From contig OZ253440.1 in assembly GCA_965261055.1 (NCBI GenBank), positions 62,001 to 126,000 of the forward strand: DNA of 64,000 nt. The letters are read 5' to 3'. The translations under genes and the position numbers were made by a program. The stretch is from G965261055 sp965261055 [NCBI: Fibrobacteria bacterium]. GTDB lineage: Bacteria; Fibrobacterota; Fibrobacteria; UBA11236. Shown here in pieces: positions 38,313 through 47,013 of this stretch (the stretch's first letter is position 1; every line of letters starts with the position of its first letter). Under the pieces are notes generated by a model. That model did no database searches. It was not told the DNA's origin and worked only from the letters and a program-made list of their open reading frames with translations.

Positions 38313-40907
38313 TTGACTCCTCTAATGTTACAATACAATAAAATTAAAAGCGAACATCAAGATTGTTTATTGTTATTTCGTATGGGAGATTTTTATGAGT
38401 TCTTTCATGACGATGCTGTGATAGCATCGAAATTACTAGGAATAACTTTGACATCTCGTAATAGTAAAGGTAAAATCGCTGTAAAATTGGCTGGTTTTCC
38501 ATACCACTCTTTAGAGCGTTATGCACCTATTTTGGTCAGGTCTGGAAATAAAATTGCGATATGTGAACAGCTAGAACTTCCTACAAAAGGAAAGACTATT
38601 GTTAAACGAGAGGTTGTTGAGATTATTACGCGTGGAACAACCTTAGATGCTAATTGTCTAGAATCCAAAAGAAATAACTATTTAGCAGCAATCAATTATA
38701 ATGCTAAATCAAATCAATGTGGATTGTCTTATTTAGATTTGAGTACAGGAAACTTTAGTTTGACGGAAGGTCATTTTTCACAAGTTTTAGATGAAATAGT
38801 ACGTTTAGGTGTTGGAGAGGTTTTAATTTCTAGTAACAGTTCTGTTTATTCTAAAGTTCAAAAAAGTACCGATATTGAAAAGCAACTTTTGACTAGTATT
38901 TCAGAGATGGACTTTGACAATGTGTCCTCTATAGATTCTTTAAAAAGGCATTTTAAAGTTATTTCTTTAGAAGCTTTCGGAATTCAAGAAGAAAGTTTAG
39001 CGGTAGGTTGTGCTGGATCTATTTTGAATTATGTTTTATTAATGAAAAAGACGGAGTTATCTCATCTTGTTAAATTGCAGTGGAAGAATTTAAATGAATA
39101 CATGAATTTAGATCAATCCAGTGTTCGAAATTTAGAGATTATCTCGACTCTAAATCATGATGATAAAGAAGAAACTCTATATAGATTACTAAATAGAACT
39201 TTAACCCCAATGGGAAGTCGTTTACTCTATTATTGGTTAGTGCATCCACTAAAAAATTTACAGGTAATTCAAACACGACAAAAAGCAATACAGTTTTTTT
39301 TGAATAAAGAGGGTATTCTGGATAGAATTAGGGAGTCTTTAAATTCTATTGATGATGTTGAACGCTTATCCTCTAAAATAGGTTCACAACGAGCTCATTC
39401 TAGAGATCTTTTAAGTTTAGGTAAATCTCTGATTCAAATTGTAGAAGTCGTTGATTTAATGAGTCAAACGGATTTAGAAATATTTTCTTCTTTAAAAATT
39501 GATTCTTTATTAGTTAGGAATTGGGGTGAAAATATTTGTAACCGTTTTTTGGAGTCACCACCTTTGTCTATTAAAGAAGGTGGAATGCTAAATCCAAATT
39601 ATTATCCAGAAATTTCCAAAATTTTAGAGGACTCCAAGGAAGGTCGAAATTGGTTTAACGATTTAGAGAAAACTCTAAAACAGCAGACAAAAATACCAAA
39701 ACTAAAAGTTTCTTTTAATCGCATTTTTGGATATTTTGTAGAAGTTTCAAACCAGTACACTGCGTTAATTCCAGATTACTTTATCCCTAAACAATCTTTG
39801 ACGAGTGCAACACGTTATACAACAGTAGAGATGAAAGAATGGGAAATTAAAGTTTTACAAGCTAAAGAAAAAGTGTCTATGGTTGAATACCGTCTTTTTT
39901 GTGAACTACGAGATGAATTAAGTCTTGAAATACCAAATTTTTTACAACTTTCTGAATGGGTTGCAAAAGTAGATGTGTTGTATTCTTTTTCTGAATATGC
40001 TTTAGCTACAAAATCTTGTTTGCCTACAGTAAACTATTCCGATATGATTGAGATTAAAGAAGGAAGGCACCCTGTTGTTGAGTCTTTAATAGAAGAAGGT
40101 CAATATATTTCTAATGATATTACTATGGATTGTGATTCTAGACAGATTTTACTAATGACGGGTCCAAATATGGCAGGTAAGTCTACTTATTTAAGACAAA
40201 CTGCTCTTATTGTTTTAATGGCTCAAGTGGGTAGTTTCGTTCCTGCGGAATCGGCGAAAATTGGTATTGTTGATGCTATTTTTACGAGAGTAGGTGCGTC
40301 AGATAGATTGGCTCAAGGTAAAAGTACTTTTATGGTTGAGATGTTAGAAACTGCAGCGATTTTAAATAATGCAACGCCTCAAAGTTTAATTTTATTAGAT
40401 GAGGTTGGCAGAGGAACGAGTACTTATGATGGACTTTCTTTGGCACAATCCATTGTAGAAGAAATACATAATAATTCTAAGGTTGCTTCTAAAACTTTAT
40501 TTGCAACACATTATCATGAACTTACAGACCTTTCTAGGGTTTTACCGAGAGTCATTAACTTACAGATATTAATTAAAGAGATTGATGAGAAGCTTGTTTT
40601 TTTAAGGAAGGTTGTTGAGGGCAAATGTGATTCAAGTTATGGAATACAAGTTGCAACAATGGCTGGAATTCCAAAACAAGTAACGATTAGAGCTAAAGAA
40701 ATTTTGGCTACTCTTGAAGATAATTCTTATACGCTACAATCAACTCAAAATGAAAAATCTTTTCAAAGTCCTTTATTATCTAAACTAGATGTAAGAGATC
40801 AAGAAAACTTAAAGTGGCTTGAGCAAATAAAAAAGATAGACTTGAATGTAATTACACCTTTGGATTTGATGCAAAGAATCCAAGACTTAAAATCAAAATT
40901 ACAGTAG
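38313..40907 (+). CDS. mutS: DNA mismatch repair protein MutS, TTG start
   Basis: Recognises mismatches. The 864 residues show the mismatch-contacting GDFYEFF near the N-terminus, and the ATPase: Walker A TGPNMAGKSTYLRQ, FMVEMLETA, Walker B LLDEVGRGTSTYDG, and the helix-turn motif near the C-terminus. The start is TTG 38313: AAAGGAG at 38298-38304 is eight bases before it and the first residues (MTPLMLQYNKIK) match other MutS proteins; the next ATG is 12 bases further in. The mutS stop is three bases from the convergent mlaE stop. Confidence 0.95.
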   Translation: MTPLMLQYNKIKSEHQDCLLLFRMGDFYEFFHDDAVIASKLLGITLTSRNSKGKIAVKLAGFPYHSLERYAPILVRSGNKIAICEQLELPTKGKTIVKREVVEIITRGTTLDANCLESKRNNYLAAINYNAKSNQCGLSYLDLSTGNFSLTEGHFSQVLDEIVRLGVGEVLISSNSSVYSKVQKSTDIEKQLLTSISEMDFDNVSSIDSLKRHFKVISLEAFGIQEESLAVGCAGSILNYVLLMKKTELSHLVKLQWKNLNEYMNLDQSSVRNLEIISTLNHDDKEETLYRLLNRTLTPMGSRLLYYWLVHPLKNLQVIQTRQKAIQFFLNKEGILDRIRESLNSIDDVERLSSKIGSQRAHSRDLLSLGKSLIQIVEVVDLMSQTDLEIFSSLKIDSLLVRNWGENICNRFLESPPLSIKEGGMLNPNYYPEISKILEDSKEGRNWFNDLEKTLKQQTKIPKLKVSFNRIFGYFVEVSNQYTALIPDYFIPKQSLTSATRYTTVEMKEWEIKVLQAKEKVSMVEYRLFCELRDELSLEIPNFLQLSEWVAKVDVLYSFSEYALATKSCLPTVNYSDMIEIKEGRHPVVESLIEEGQYISNDITMDCDSRQILLMTGPNMAGKSTYLRQTALIVLMAQVGSFVPAESAKIGIVDAIFTRVGASDRLAQGKSTFMVEMLETAAILNNATPQSLILLDEVGRGTSTYDGLSLAQSIVEEIHNNSKVASKTLFATHYHELTDLSRVLPRVINLQILIKEIDEKLVFLRKVVEGKCDSSYGIQVATMAGIPKQVTIRAKEILATLEDNSYTLQSTQNEKSFQSPLLSKLDVRDQENLKWLEQIKKIDLNVITPLDLMQRIQDLKSKLQ

Positions 40908-40910
40908 TTT

Positions 40911-41639
40911 TTATAAGAACAGCAATGAGATAATATAAGAGCTAAATAAGATTGCAATGTTAGTTGACATTACAGAAAGTTGAGAAATTTTACCTATTTT
41001 ATCTGGTCCTCCTCGGCAGTAATAACCAAAGTAACACCCAAAGCTTGTTATTAAAAATCCGAAAGAGACTGATTTTACAAGACTAATAATAACATCTTTA
41101 TTTTCAAAAAAAAGTTTTAGTCCAGTAAGAAAAGTAGATACCGATAAATCACGAAAAAAGAGAACAACAAGTAGAGAGCCTAAAATACCTGTGGTTGCTG
41201 AAACAATAATGAGTAGGGGTAACGCAATAAGTCCTGCTAATAGTCGGGGTACAATTAAATATTTAAAGGGATCTAAATTATTAGCTCTCATAGCATCTAA
41301 TTGTTCAGATATTGCCATTGTTCCAATCTCAGCGGTAATAGAACCGCTAATTTTTCCAGACACGATAATGGCTGTTAAAACAGGTCCTAAATCAAGTAAA
41401 ATGCTTTTTTGTGTAGCTGTTCCAATATATTGTAAGGGTATGATGTTACCTAATAGAGAAATAGATTGTATAGCAATAATTGCTCCAGTAAAGACGGCTA
41501 CAGTTAAAGTTAATGGAAGAGATAGAAAAGTAATATTTCTAATTTGATATAAAATTGAATGTGGGCGTAACAAACAAAAAATAAGTTGCTTTAGGCAATT
41601 AAAATAGAATGAACTAATTTTAGTGATACTCCAAAACAT
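40911..41639 (-). CDS. mlaE: MlaE-family ABC permease
   Basis: A 242-residue permease of the MlaE/YrbE group, which moves phospholipids between the membranes with MCE proteins. About five TM segments, and the family motif SGKISGSITAEIGTMAISEQLDAMRANNLDPFKYL. Start is ATG 41639, four bases after ptsI. An MlaF-type ATPase is not adjacent. The MCE partner gene is separated by ptsH and ptsI. Confidence 0.88.
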   Translation of the reverse strand: MFWSITKISSFYFNCLKQLIFCLLRPHSILYQIRNITFLSLPLTLTVAVFTGAIIAIQSISLLGNIIPLQYIGTATQKSILLDLGPVLTAIIVSGKISGSITAEIGTMAISEQLDAMRANNLDPFKYLIVPRLLAGLIALPLLIIVSATTGILGSLLVVLFFRDLSVSTFLTGLKLFFENKDVIISLVKSVSFGFLITSFGCYFGYYCRGGPDKIGKISQLSVMSTNIAILFSSYIISLLFL

Positions 41640-41643
41640 AATT

Positions 41644-43404
41644 TTAACCGAGTTGTTTTTTAAACTTTTCTTTGAAAAAATTTTCTAGTTCAATATGATC
41701 TTTAAATTTAAAAATTTGATTTTTTAGCTGTTTTAAATCGTGGTATGACAAAGATTTAATAAACGGTTTCATTGTTAAGGTATCATAGACATTCATAGAA
41801 AAATGTCTGATTCCTAGAGTGATTAAAATTAAGATGGATAGAGGAGAATTAGCCATTTCACCACATAAACATAGAGGAATATTATTTTTCTTACAAACAC
41901 GACTAATATTAGAAATCAGTTTTAAAATAGATGAATGGTGTGAATTATAAAGATTTGCAATATTTCGATTAGTACGATCTACTGCCTGTGTAAATTGTAC
42001 TAAATCGTTTGTCCCTATATGGAAAAAATCAGCGTGTTCCACAAAATCTTCAATAGAGATTGCAGCGGATGGAATTTCAATCATACAGCCTAAAGGAATA
42101 TTTTCATCAACAGGAATATTTTGCTTGATACATTCTTGGATAATGGATTGGGTTATTTCTTTTAGTTCTATAAAATCTTGAGCAGTACTAATAAAAGGAA
42201 ATAATATTTTAATATTTTTTCTTGTAGCACTTGCTTTCAAAATAGCTCTAAGTTGGTCTTTTAAGATAGTACTTTGTTTTAAAGTAAAACGAGTTGACCT
42301 AAATCCCATACTGGAGTTAATTTCATGCATAAGATTAGGAAATCCAGGTACATTTTTGTCATAATCAGAATCAAAAGTACGAATAATAAAATGACCATTG
42401 GTGAGTTTGTTGCTAACAGAACTATAAACTTTATATTGTTCTTGTTCCGTAAGAACACGCCCTTGGCTCATTAATAGATATTCGGATCGATATAATCCAA
42501 TAGAGTTGATTCCTTTTTGAATTATTTTATCTATTTCTTGATAAAATTCCATGTTAGAGTCAATTTGAATGGGAATTAAATCTTGATTTTTTGATTCTTT
42601 CTGTATATTTTCAGTTTGTTTTAACTTAAGTTCTAATTGGTTTTTTTTGTTTTGTCTTTGATATTTTTTTATGTCTTGGTTGGAAGGATTAATGATTAAA
42701 GTACCTTCCGTCGCATTCAAAATGGAATAGCAACCTTCGTACATCGCTAATTTTTGTACTGATACTCCTGAAATTGTGGGAAGCTGTAGTGAACGAGTAA
42801 TAATTGAAAAATGTGAATTTTTAATTTCAGATTGAGTGATAATTCCTTTTACAAACTGATTTTGTAATCGACTTAGTAGTGAAGAAAAAGTATCTTTGAT
42901 AATTAGGATAGTTGGTGATGCGTAATGTTCTTTTTTCTTTCTTTTATTGAGTATGTCTAAAACTCGGCTACTCACATCTTCAAGATCTTGGGTTCGACTT
43001 TGGAAGTATTTGTTTTTAGTACTTCCTAATTTATTAATTATATTTTGAATGATAATAAAGTAAGAATAAGCCGCGTCTGTTAAATTTGTTTGCATATTTT
43101 CCTTAACTAAGGAAGTGACAACAGGGTCTTTTAAAATTAAAAGATGGGCATCGAAAATTTTGTTTTCTTCGGAAGTTAGTTTTTTGCGTAACTGATTTTG
43201 AATAAGAACGATTTGTTTTTCAGCTTTTATTAATGTTTTTTCAAATTTTAAAATCTCTTTTCCAATTTGATTTTCTTTAATATAATTTTTAGTAACTTCG
43301 TTTTGTAAGTCACCACTTAAAAAGTGTAATTTCCCCATGCTAGCTCCTTTAGAACAGCATGATAATTTAATTATCTTCTTTCTACTTAAAAGTAAGAGGG
43401 ACAT
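41644..43404 (-). CDS. ptsI: PTS phosphoenolpyruvate-protein phosphotransferase (enzyme I)
   Basis: Transfers phosphate from PEP to HPr. The 586 residues include the phosphohistidine His198 in NSHFSIITRSLQLP, and the PEP-binding C-terminal domain with HIGTNDLVQFTQAVDRTN and LCLCGEMAN. In most EI proteins the last motif reads CGEMAGD; here Gly is replaced by Asn. ATG 43404 is kept because IIKLSCCSKGASMGKLHFL matches the family N-terminus; an inner ATG at 43338 has an AAAGGAG ahead but would delete that. It starts one base after ptsH. Confidence 0.9.
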   Translation of the reverse strand: MSLLLLSRKKIIKLSCCSKGASMGKLHFLSGDLQNEVTKNYIKENQIGKEILKFEKTLIKAEKQIVLIQNQLRKKLTSEENKIFDAHLLILKDPVVTSLVKENMQTNLTDAAYSYFIIIQNIINKLGSTKNKYFQSRTQDLEDVSSRVLDILNKRKKKEHYASPTILIIKDTFSSLLSRLQNQFVKGIITQSEIKNSHFSIITRSLQLPTISGVSVQKLAMYEGCYSILNATEGTLIINPSNQDIKKYQRQNKKNQLELKLKQTENIQKESKNQDLIPIQIDSNMEFYQEIDKIIQKGINSIGLYRSEYLLMSQGRVLTEQEQYKVYSSVSNKLTNGHFIIRTFDSDYDKNVPGFPNLMHEINSSMGFRSTRFTLKQSTILKDQLRAILKASATRKNIKILFPFISTAQDFIELKEITQSIIQECIKQNIPVDENIPLGCMIEIPSAAISIEDFVEHADFFHIGTNDLVQFTQAVDRTNRNIANLYNSHHSSILKLISNISRVCKKNNIPLCLCGEMANSPLSILILITLGIRHFSMNVYDTLTMKPFIKSLSYHDLKQLKNQIFKFKDHIELENFFKEKFKKQLG

Positions 43405-43405
43405 T

Positions 43406-43669
43406 TTAATTTTCAGTTTGTTGGCTTAGAAGAGTTTTCACTTCTTGAATAACAATTTTTTCATCTTCTCCATCTACAATTACATGGATTTTAGAAAGGT
43501 GTTCGGCTACTAGCATGAGTAAGTTTAAAATAGATTTAGCATTTGCTTCTGTACCATCTTTAATAAAAGTAACTTTGCTTTTATATTGGCTTAAAACAGT
43601 TACAATTTGAGTTGCTGGACGAGCATGAATTCCAAATTTGTTTCTGACAATCAGTGTTTCTTCTATCAT
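43406..43669 (-). CDS. ptsH: Phosphocarrier protein HPr
   Basis: An 87-residue HPr with both known phosphorylation sites: His15 in FGIHARPA (from enzyme I) and Ser46 in NAKSILNLLML (from HPr kinase). Both sites being present agrees with the hprK gene upstream. Preceded by the MCE gene at one base distance. Confidence 0.96.
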   Translation of the reverse strand: MIEETLIVRNKFGIHARPATQIVTVLSQYKSKVTFIKDGTEANAKSILNLLMLVAEHLSKIHVIVDGEDEKIVIQEVKTLLSQQTEN

Positions 43670-43670
43670 A

Positions 43671-44447
43671 CTAAAACAAATCTACATCAATTGAGATATT
43701 TTTTGAATGATTAATTTGTGTAACAATAGAATCGGATTTTTCTATAAAACTTTTAATGTGAGTTATAAATTTAGGATCGTTTAAAGAGTCGCTTATAGAC
43801 GCAAAATTAGAAGTCATTTTTTCCAAATTTTTTGATATGTTTTTGATAGGGTTTTGTAATTGATTTAAAAATTGAATAGTAGAATCAAGAGCGTGGATTG
43901 TTGAGTTCATATTTTTAAACAAAGTTTGCGTATTTTGAGAAATAACCAACAGTATTTGATTGGCTTCTGAAAGAAGGTTTCCAGCTTCGGCCATAACTTC
44001 AGGGATTCCCGAATCAAACAACCCAGCATTTTGAAGCGTTGATCCTGGTAGAAGATTTTCCGAAGAAGTACCTAAAAGGATGTTGATTTCTCTTTCCCCC
44101 ATTAAACCAATATTTTGAATTGATATCTTTGAATCCATAGGGAGATTAAGTGGGTAAACAACACCTGTTTCTTTATCTGTGAAATTTGTTTTAAGACTAA
44201 AGGTAACTTTAACTTGACCTTGCCATAGCTCGGTGCGAATAACTTCACCTAGTAAAATCCCACTAATTTTAACAGGATCACCACTATTAAGAGCTCCTAC
44301 AGTAGGAAATATTACGGAATAGGATACTTTTTCTCCGTTAACGGTACCTTGTAGAAAACGAATACCAAAAAATAAGAGTAAAAATCCTAATATTACAATA
44401 AATCCGACGATAAAATAGTTTTTAAAATCTGAGCTCTCCATTGACAC
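43671..44447 (-). CDS. MCE/MlaD-family lipid-transport protein
   Basis: A 258-residue protein with one N-terminal TM helix (about residues 11-32) and an MCE domain (about 40-115: YSVIFPTVGALNSGDPVKISGILLGEV, SIQNIGLMGEREINILLG). The rest is a helical region. MlaD-type proteins hold the periplasmic lipid tunnel and pair with MlaE, whose gene is three genes downstream. No lipobox. Confidence 0.87.
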   Translation of the reverse strand: MSMESSDFKNYFIVGFIVILGFLLLFFGIRFLQGTVNGEKVSYSVIFPTVGALNSGDPVKISGILLGEVIRTELWQGQVKVTFSLKTNFTDKETGVVYPLNLPMDSKISIQNIGLMGEREINILLGTSSENLLPGSTLQNAGLFDSGIPEVMAEAGNLLSEANQILLVISQNTQTLFKNMNSTIHALDSTIQFLNQLQNPIKNISKNLEKMTSNFASISDSLNDPKFITHIKSFIEKSDSIVTQINHSKNISIDVDLF

Positions 44448-44504
44448 AAAGATACTAATTTTTAAAGTGATTATCTATGACGAAACAGAAATAACATATT
44501 TGAG

Positions 44505-45485
44505 TTAAGGCTTTTTTTGGAGGCGTTCTTTAAGCTTTTGGTTAAATTCTTTAGCGATATATACGCCTGAATTTTTTAGAAGCCAATCCATAGCAATAAC
44601 TTCAGACATAACAGTTAAATTCTTTCCAGGAGTTACTGGAAGAACTTTTTTGGTTATGGCAATATCAAAAATATTAACTGTTTCCTCTTCTAGACCACTG
44701 CGATCAAAAACTTTTTTATCATCCCAACTTTGAAGCTCTACAATTGTATTTAATGTTTTTCTGGGCTTAACAGAACGAATACCAAATAAAGACTGAATGT
44801 TAATGATTCCAATTCCTCTTACTTCCATGTGATATTCTAGAAAATCATTTTTTTTGCCAACAATAGATGAGAAACTTTTTTCAAGATGAACAGAATCATC
44901 TGATATAAATGAATGACCTCTTTCAATTAAATCTAGAGCACATTCACTTTTTCCAACACCGCTTTTTCCAATGTAAAGAATGCCAACACCATAGACATCA
45001 ACAAGTGTACCGTGAACTTTGCAAAAAGGAGAAAACCATTTGTCTATCATGAATTGAATGTTGTATTGAAATTTTTCGGTAGGAAATTCACTTACAAATA
45101 AAGGGGTATGGTTATTTTTACAAAAGTCAATAAAATCAGGAAAAGGTTGTTGATGGTTTGTCACTATCCATGCAGGAATGTCTTTAAGATTAATTTTTTC
45201 TTGTAGATTTTGATAAATTTTTTTTCTTTGTTTTATAGTCAATGATTTTAAATAACTCCACTCAGTAAAACCAATAAGTTGTGTTTTTTTGGAGGGGAAT
45301 TGGTCAAAAAAACCTGTGAAAGCTAAACTAGGACGGTGTGGATAAGGGTTGTCGCTTAAAATTTTCTTTGTATCTATACAGCTATTATTAAAAATCTTTA
45401 GTTTTAGATTGTCTTTGTATAGATCAAAAAACTTTTGTATAGGTAAACTTTTACGAACTTGAGAATTAAAATTGATTTTGTGCAT
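44505..45485 (-). CDS. hprK: HPr kinase/phosphorylase
   Basis: Phosphorylates and dephosphorylates Ser46 of HPr. The 326 residues include His158 in VHGTLVDVYGVG, Walker A GKSGVGKS (173-180), FISDDSVHLE, and the signature EVRGIGIINIQSLFG. The N-terminal domain is normal in size. In Gram-negative bacteria hprK is often found beside rpoN and PTS genes, as here. Confidence 0.95.
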   Translation of the reverse strand: MHKINFNSQVRKSLPIQKFFDLYKDNLKLKIFNNSCIDTKKILSDNPYPHRPSLAFTGFFDQFPSKKTQLIGFTEWSYLKSLTIKQRKKIYQNLQEKINLKDIPAWIVTNHQQPFPDFIDFCKNNHTPLFVSEFPTEKFQYNIQFMIDKWFSPFCKVHGTLVDVYGVGILYIGKSGVGKSECALDLIERGHSFISDDSVHLEKSFSSIVGKKNDFLEYHMEVRGIGIINIQSLFGIRSVKPRKTLNTIVELQSWDDKKVFDRSGLEEETVNIFDIAITKKVLPVTPGKNLTVMSEVIAMDWLLKNSGVYIAKEFNQKLKERLQKKP

Positions 45486-45495
45486 ATCTTTTAAA

Positions 45496-46929
45496 CTAGA
45501 ATTTTTTCCTCATGCGGGCAGGTAGTATTTTTAGCTCTTCACGGTATTTTGCAACAGTGCGTCGAGCAACTGTAATGTTTTTTTGTTGTAGCAGTTTAGA
45601 AATTTTATCATCGCTTAAGGGTTTCAACGGATCTTCTTGTTGAATAACCTTTTTAAGAGATGTTTTTATGGTAGTTGAGGAAATATCTTCTCCTTGCTTA
45701 TTTTGAATTTTGGAACTAAAGAATTTCTTTAATGGATAGCAACCATAAGGAGTTTGTATATATTTTTCGTTAACAACACGACTAACGGTGGAGATATGCA
45801 TTTTAATGTCAAGAGCTACATCCTCTAGAGTCATAGAAACTAGATGTTCTGGACCTTTTAAAAAGAAGTCTCTTTGTTTGCGAGATAAACTTTCTGATAT
45901 TTTTAAGATAGTTGATTTTCGTTGTTCTATTGATTGAATTAAGGAGGAGGCTGAATGCAACTTTTTCTTTATAAATTCTTTTGTTTGTTTATTCGCAGAG
46001 TTTCCTTTTTTAATTAAATTTTTATAATGATTTGAAATATTTAGAATGGGGATAATCCTATTATTATAAGAAACAATAATGTCTTGATCAAACACTTGTA
46101 CTAAAACATCTGGAATGACTGCATGTACAAATTGGTTATCATAAACACTAGCTGGTCTTACATTTAGTTTTCCGATATTTTTAAGAGCTTTTTGCACTAG
46201 TGCAACAGATGTATTTAGCTTTTGAGCTAAAGATGGTATTTTAAGGTCTTTCAATAAATTAAAATGATGTTCTAAAATTTGTATTTCGATAGAGAAATCA
46301 CCAGATTTTCGGTGGAGTTGCATTAAAAGGCATTCTTGAAGATCTTTTGCACCTATTCCATGAGGTTCAAAGTATTTTAAAATGTGGAAAGCTTCTTGAA
46401 CATTTGGATTGGATAAATCTTGCTCAAGCTCATTGGCTAAAACTAATTCTATTTGTCTCTTTTCTATATTAGGGTTTTGCTGGATTGGTAGTGCTTTATA
46501 TGGATCTTGATAAGTTAGGTATCCTTTTTCATCAATAAAATCAATGAGATACTCCACCAGTTCTTTAATTTTTGGTGTTGTTTTTCTCATTTGAAGTTGT
46601 TTGAGTAAATGTGTTTGAAGAGTGATAGGAGAAACTGGATTGAAATCTAAAGTCTCTCTGTTATATTCTGTGTTTTTTACTTTAGGTAAATTGTCGTCAT
46701 CAAACAAAGCGTCCCAATCGACTTCTTCTTTACTTTTTTCTTCAGACTCTTGTTCTTCAGTTTCTTGAACGGATTGATCTATTTCTAATAGAGGATTAAT
46801 CTCTATTTCTTGATTAATTAATTTTTGAAGTTCTAAATGGTTTACTTGTAGGAACTTTAAAGATTGAAGCATCTGAGGAGATAGCTTTTGATCTAACTTT
46901 AAGTTAAAATTTAGATTGTTTGAAGTCAT
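45496..46929 (-). CDS. rpoN: RNA polymerase sigma-54 factor
   Basis: A 477-residue sigma-54. Region I is glutamine/leucine rich (LDQKLSPQMLQSLKFLQVNHLELQ-type), region II is acidic (EEQESEEKSKEEVDWDALFDDD), and region III holds the core-binding and DNA-binding parts, ending in the RpoN box TVARRTVAKYREEL. Activators are AAA+ proteins such as the one encoded at the head of this operon. Confidence 0.96.
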   Translation of the reverse strand: MTSNNLNFNLKLDQKLSPQMLQSLKFLQVNHLELQKLINQEIEINPLLEIDQSVQETEEQESEEKSKEEVDWDALFDDDNLPKVKNTEYNRETLDFNPVSPITLQTHLLKQLQMRKTTPKIKELVEYLIDFIDEKGYLTYQDPYKALPIQQNPNIEKRQIELVLANELEQDLSNPNVQEAFHILKYFEPHGIGAKDLQECLLMQLHRKSGDFSIEIQILEHHFNLLKDLKIPSLAQKLNTSVALVQKALKNIGKLNVRPASVYDNQFVHAVIPDVLVQVFDQDIIVSYNNRIIPILNISNHYKNLIKKGNSANKQTKEFIKKKLHSASSLIQSIEQRKSTILKISESLSRKQRDFFLKGPEHLVSMTLEDVALDIKMHISTVSRVVNEKYIQTPYGCYPLKKFFSSKIQNKQGEDISSTTIKTSLKKVIQQEDPLKPLSDDKISKLLQQKNITVARRTVAKYREELKILPARMRKKF

Positions 46930-47013
46930 AATGTTGAAGAATTATTAACTAAATAAAACTTATAAAAACTTTTCGGAAGATATGGGTGTTTTTTTTTGAT
47001 ACGCTTTTCTTTA

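Noticed and set aside
43338-43404. Shorter enzyme I starting at the inner ATG 43338, which has a good AAAGGAG before it
   Set aside because: The upstream codons encode the conserved EI N-terminal strand and GxxxSxGxxxGK pattern, so the longer protein is preferred.
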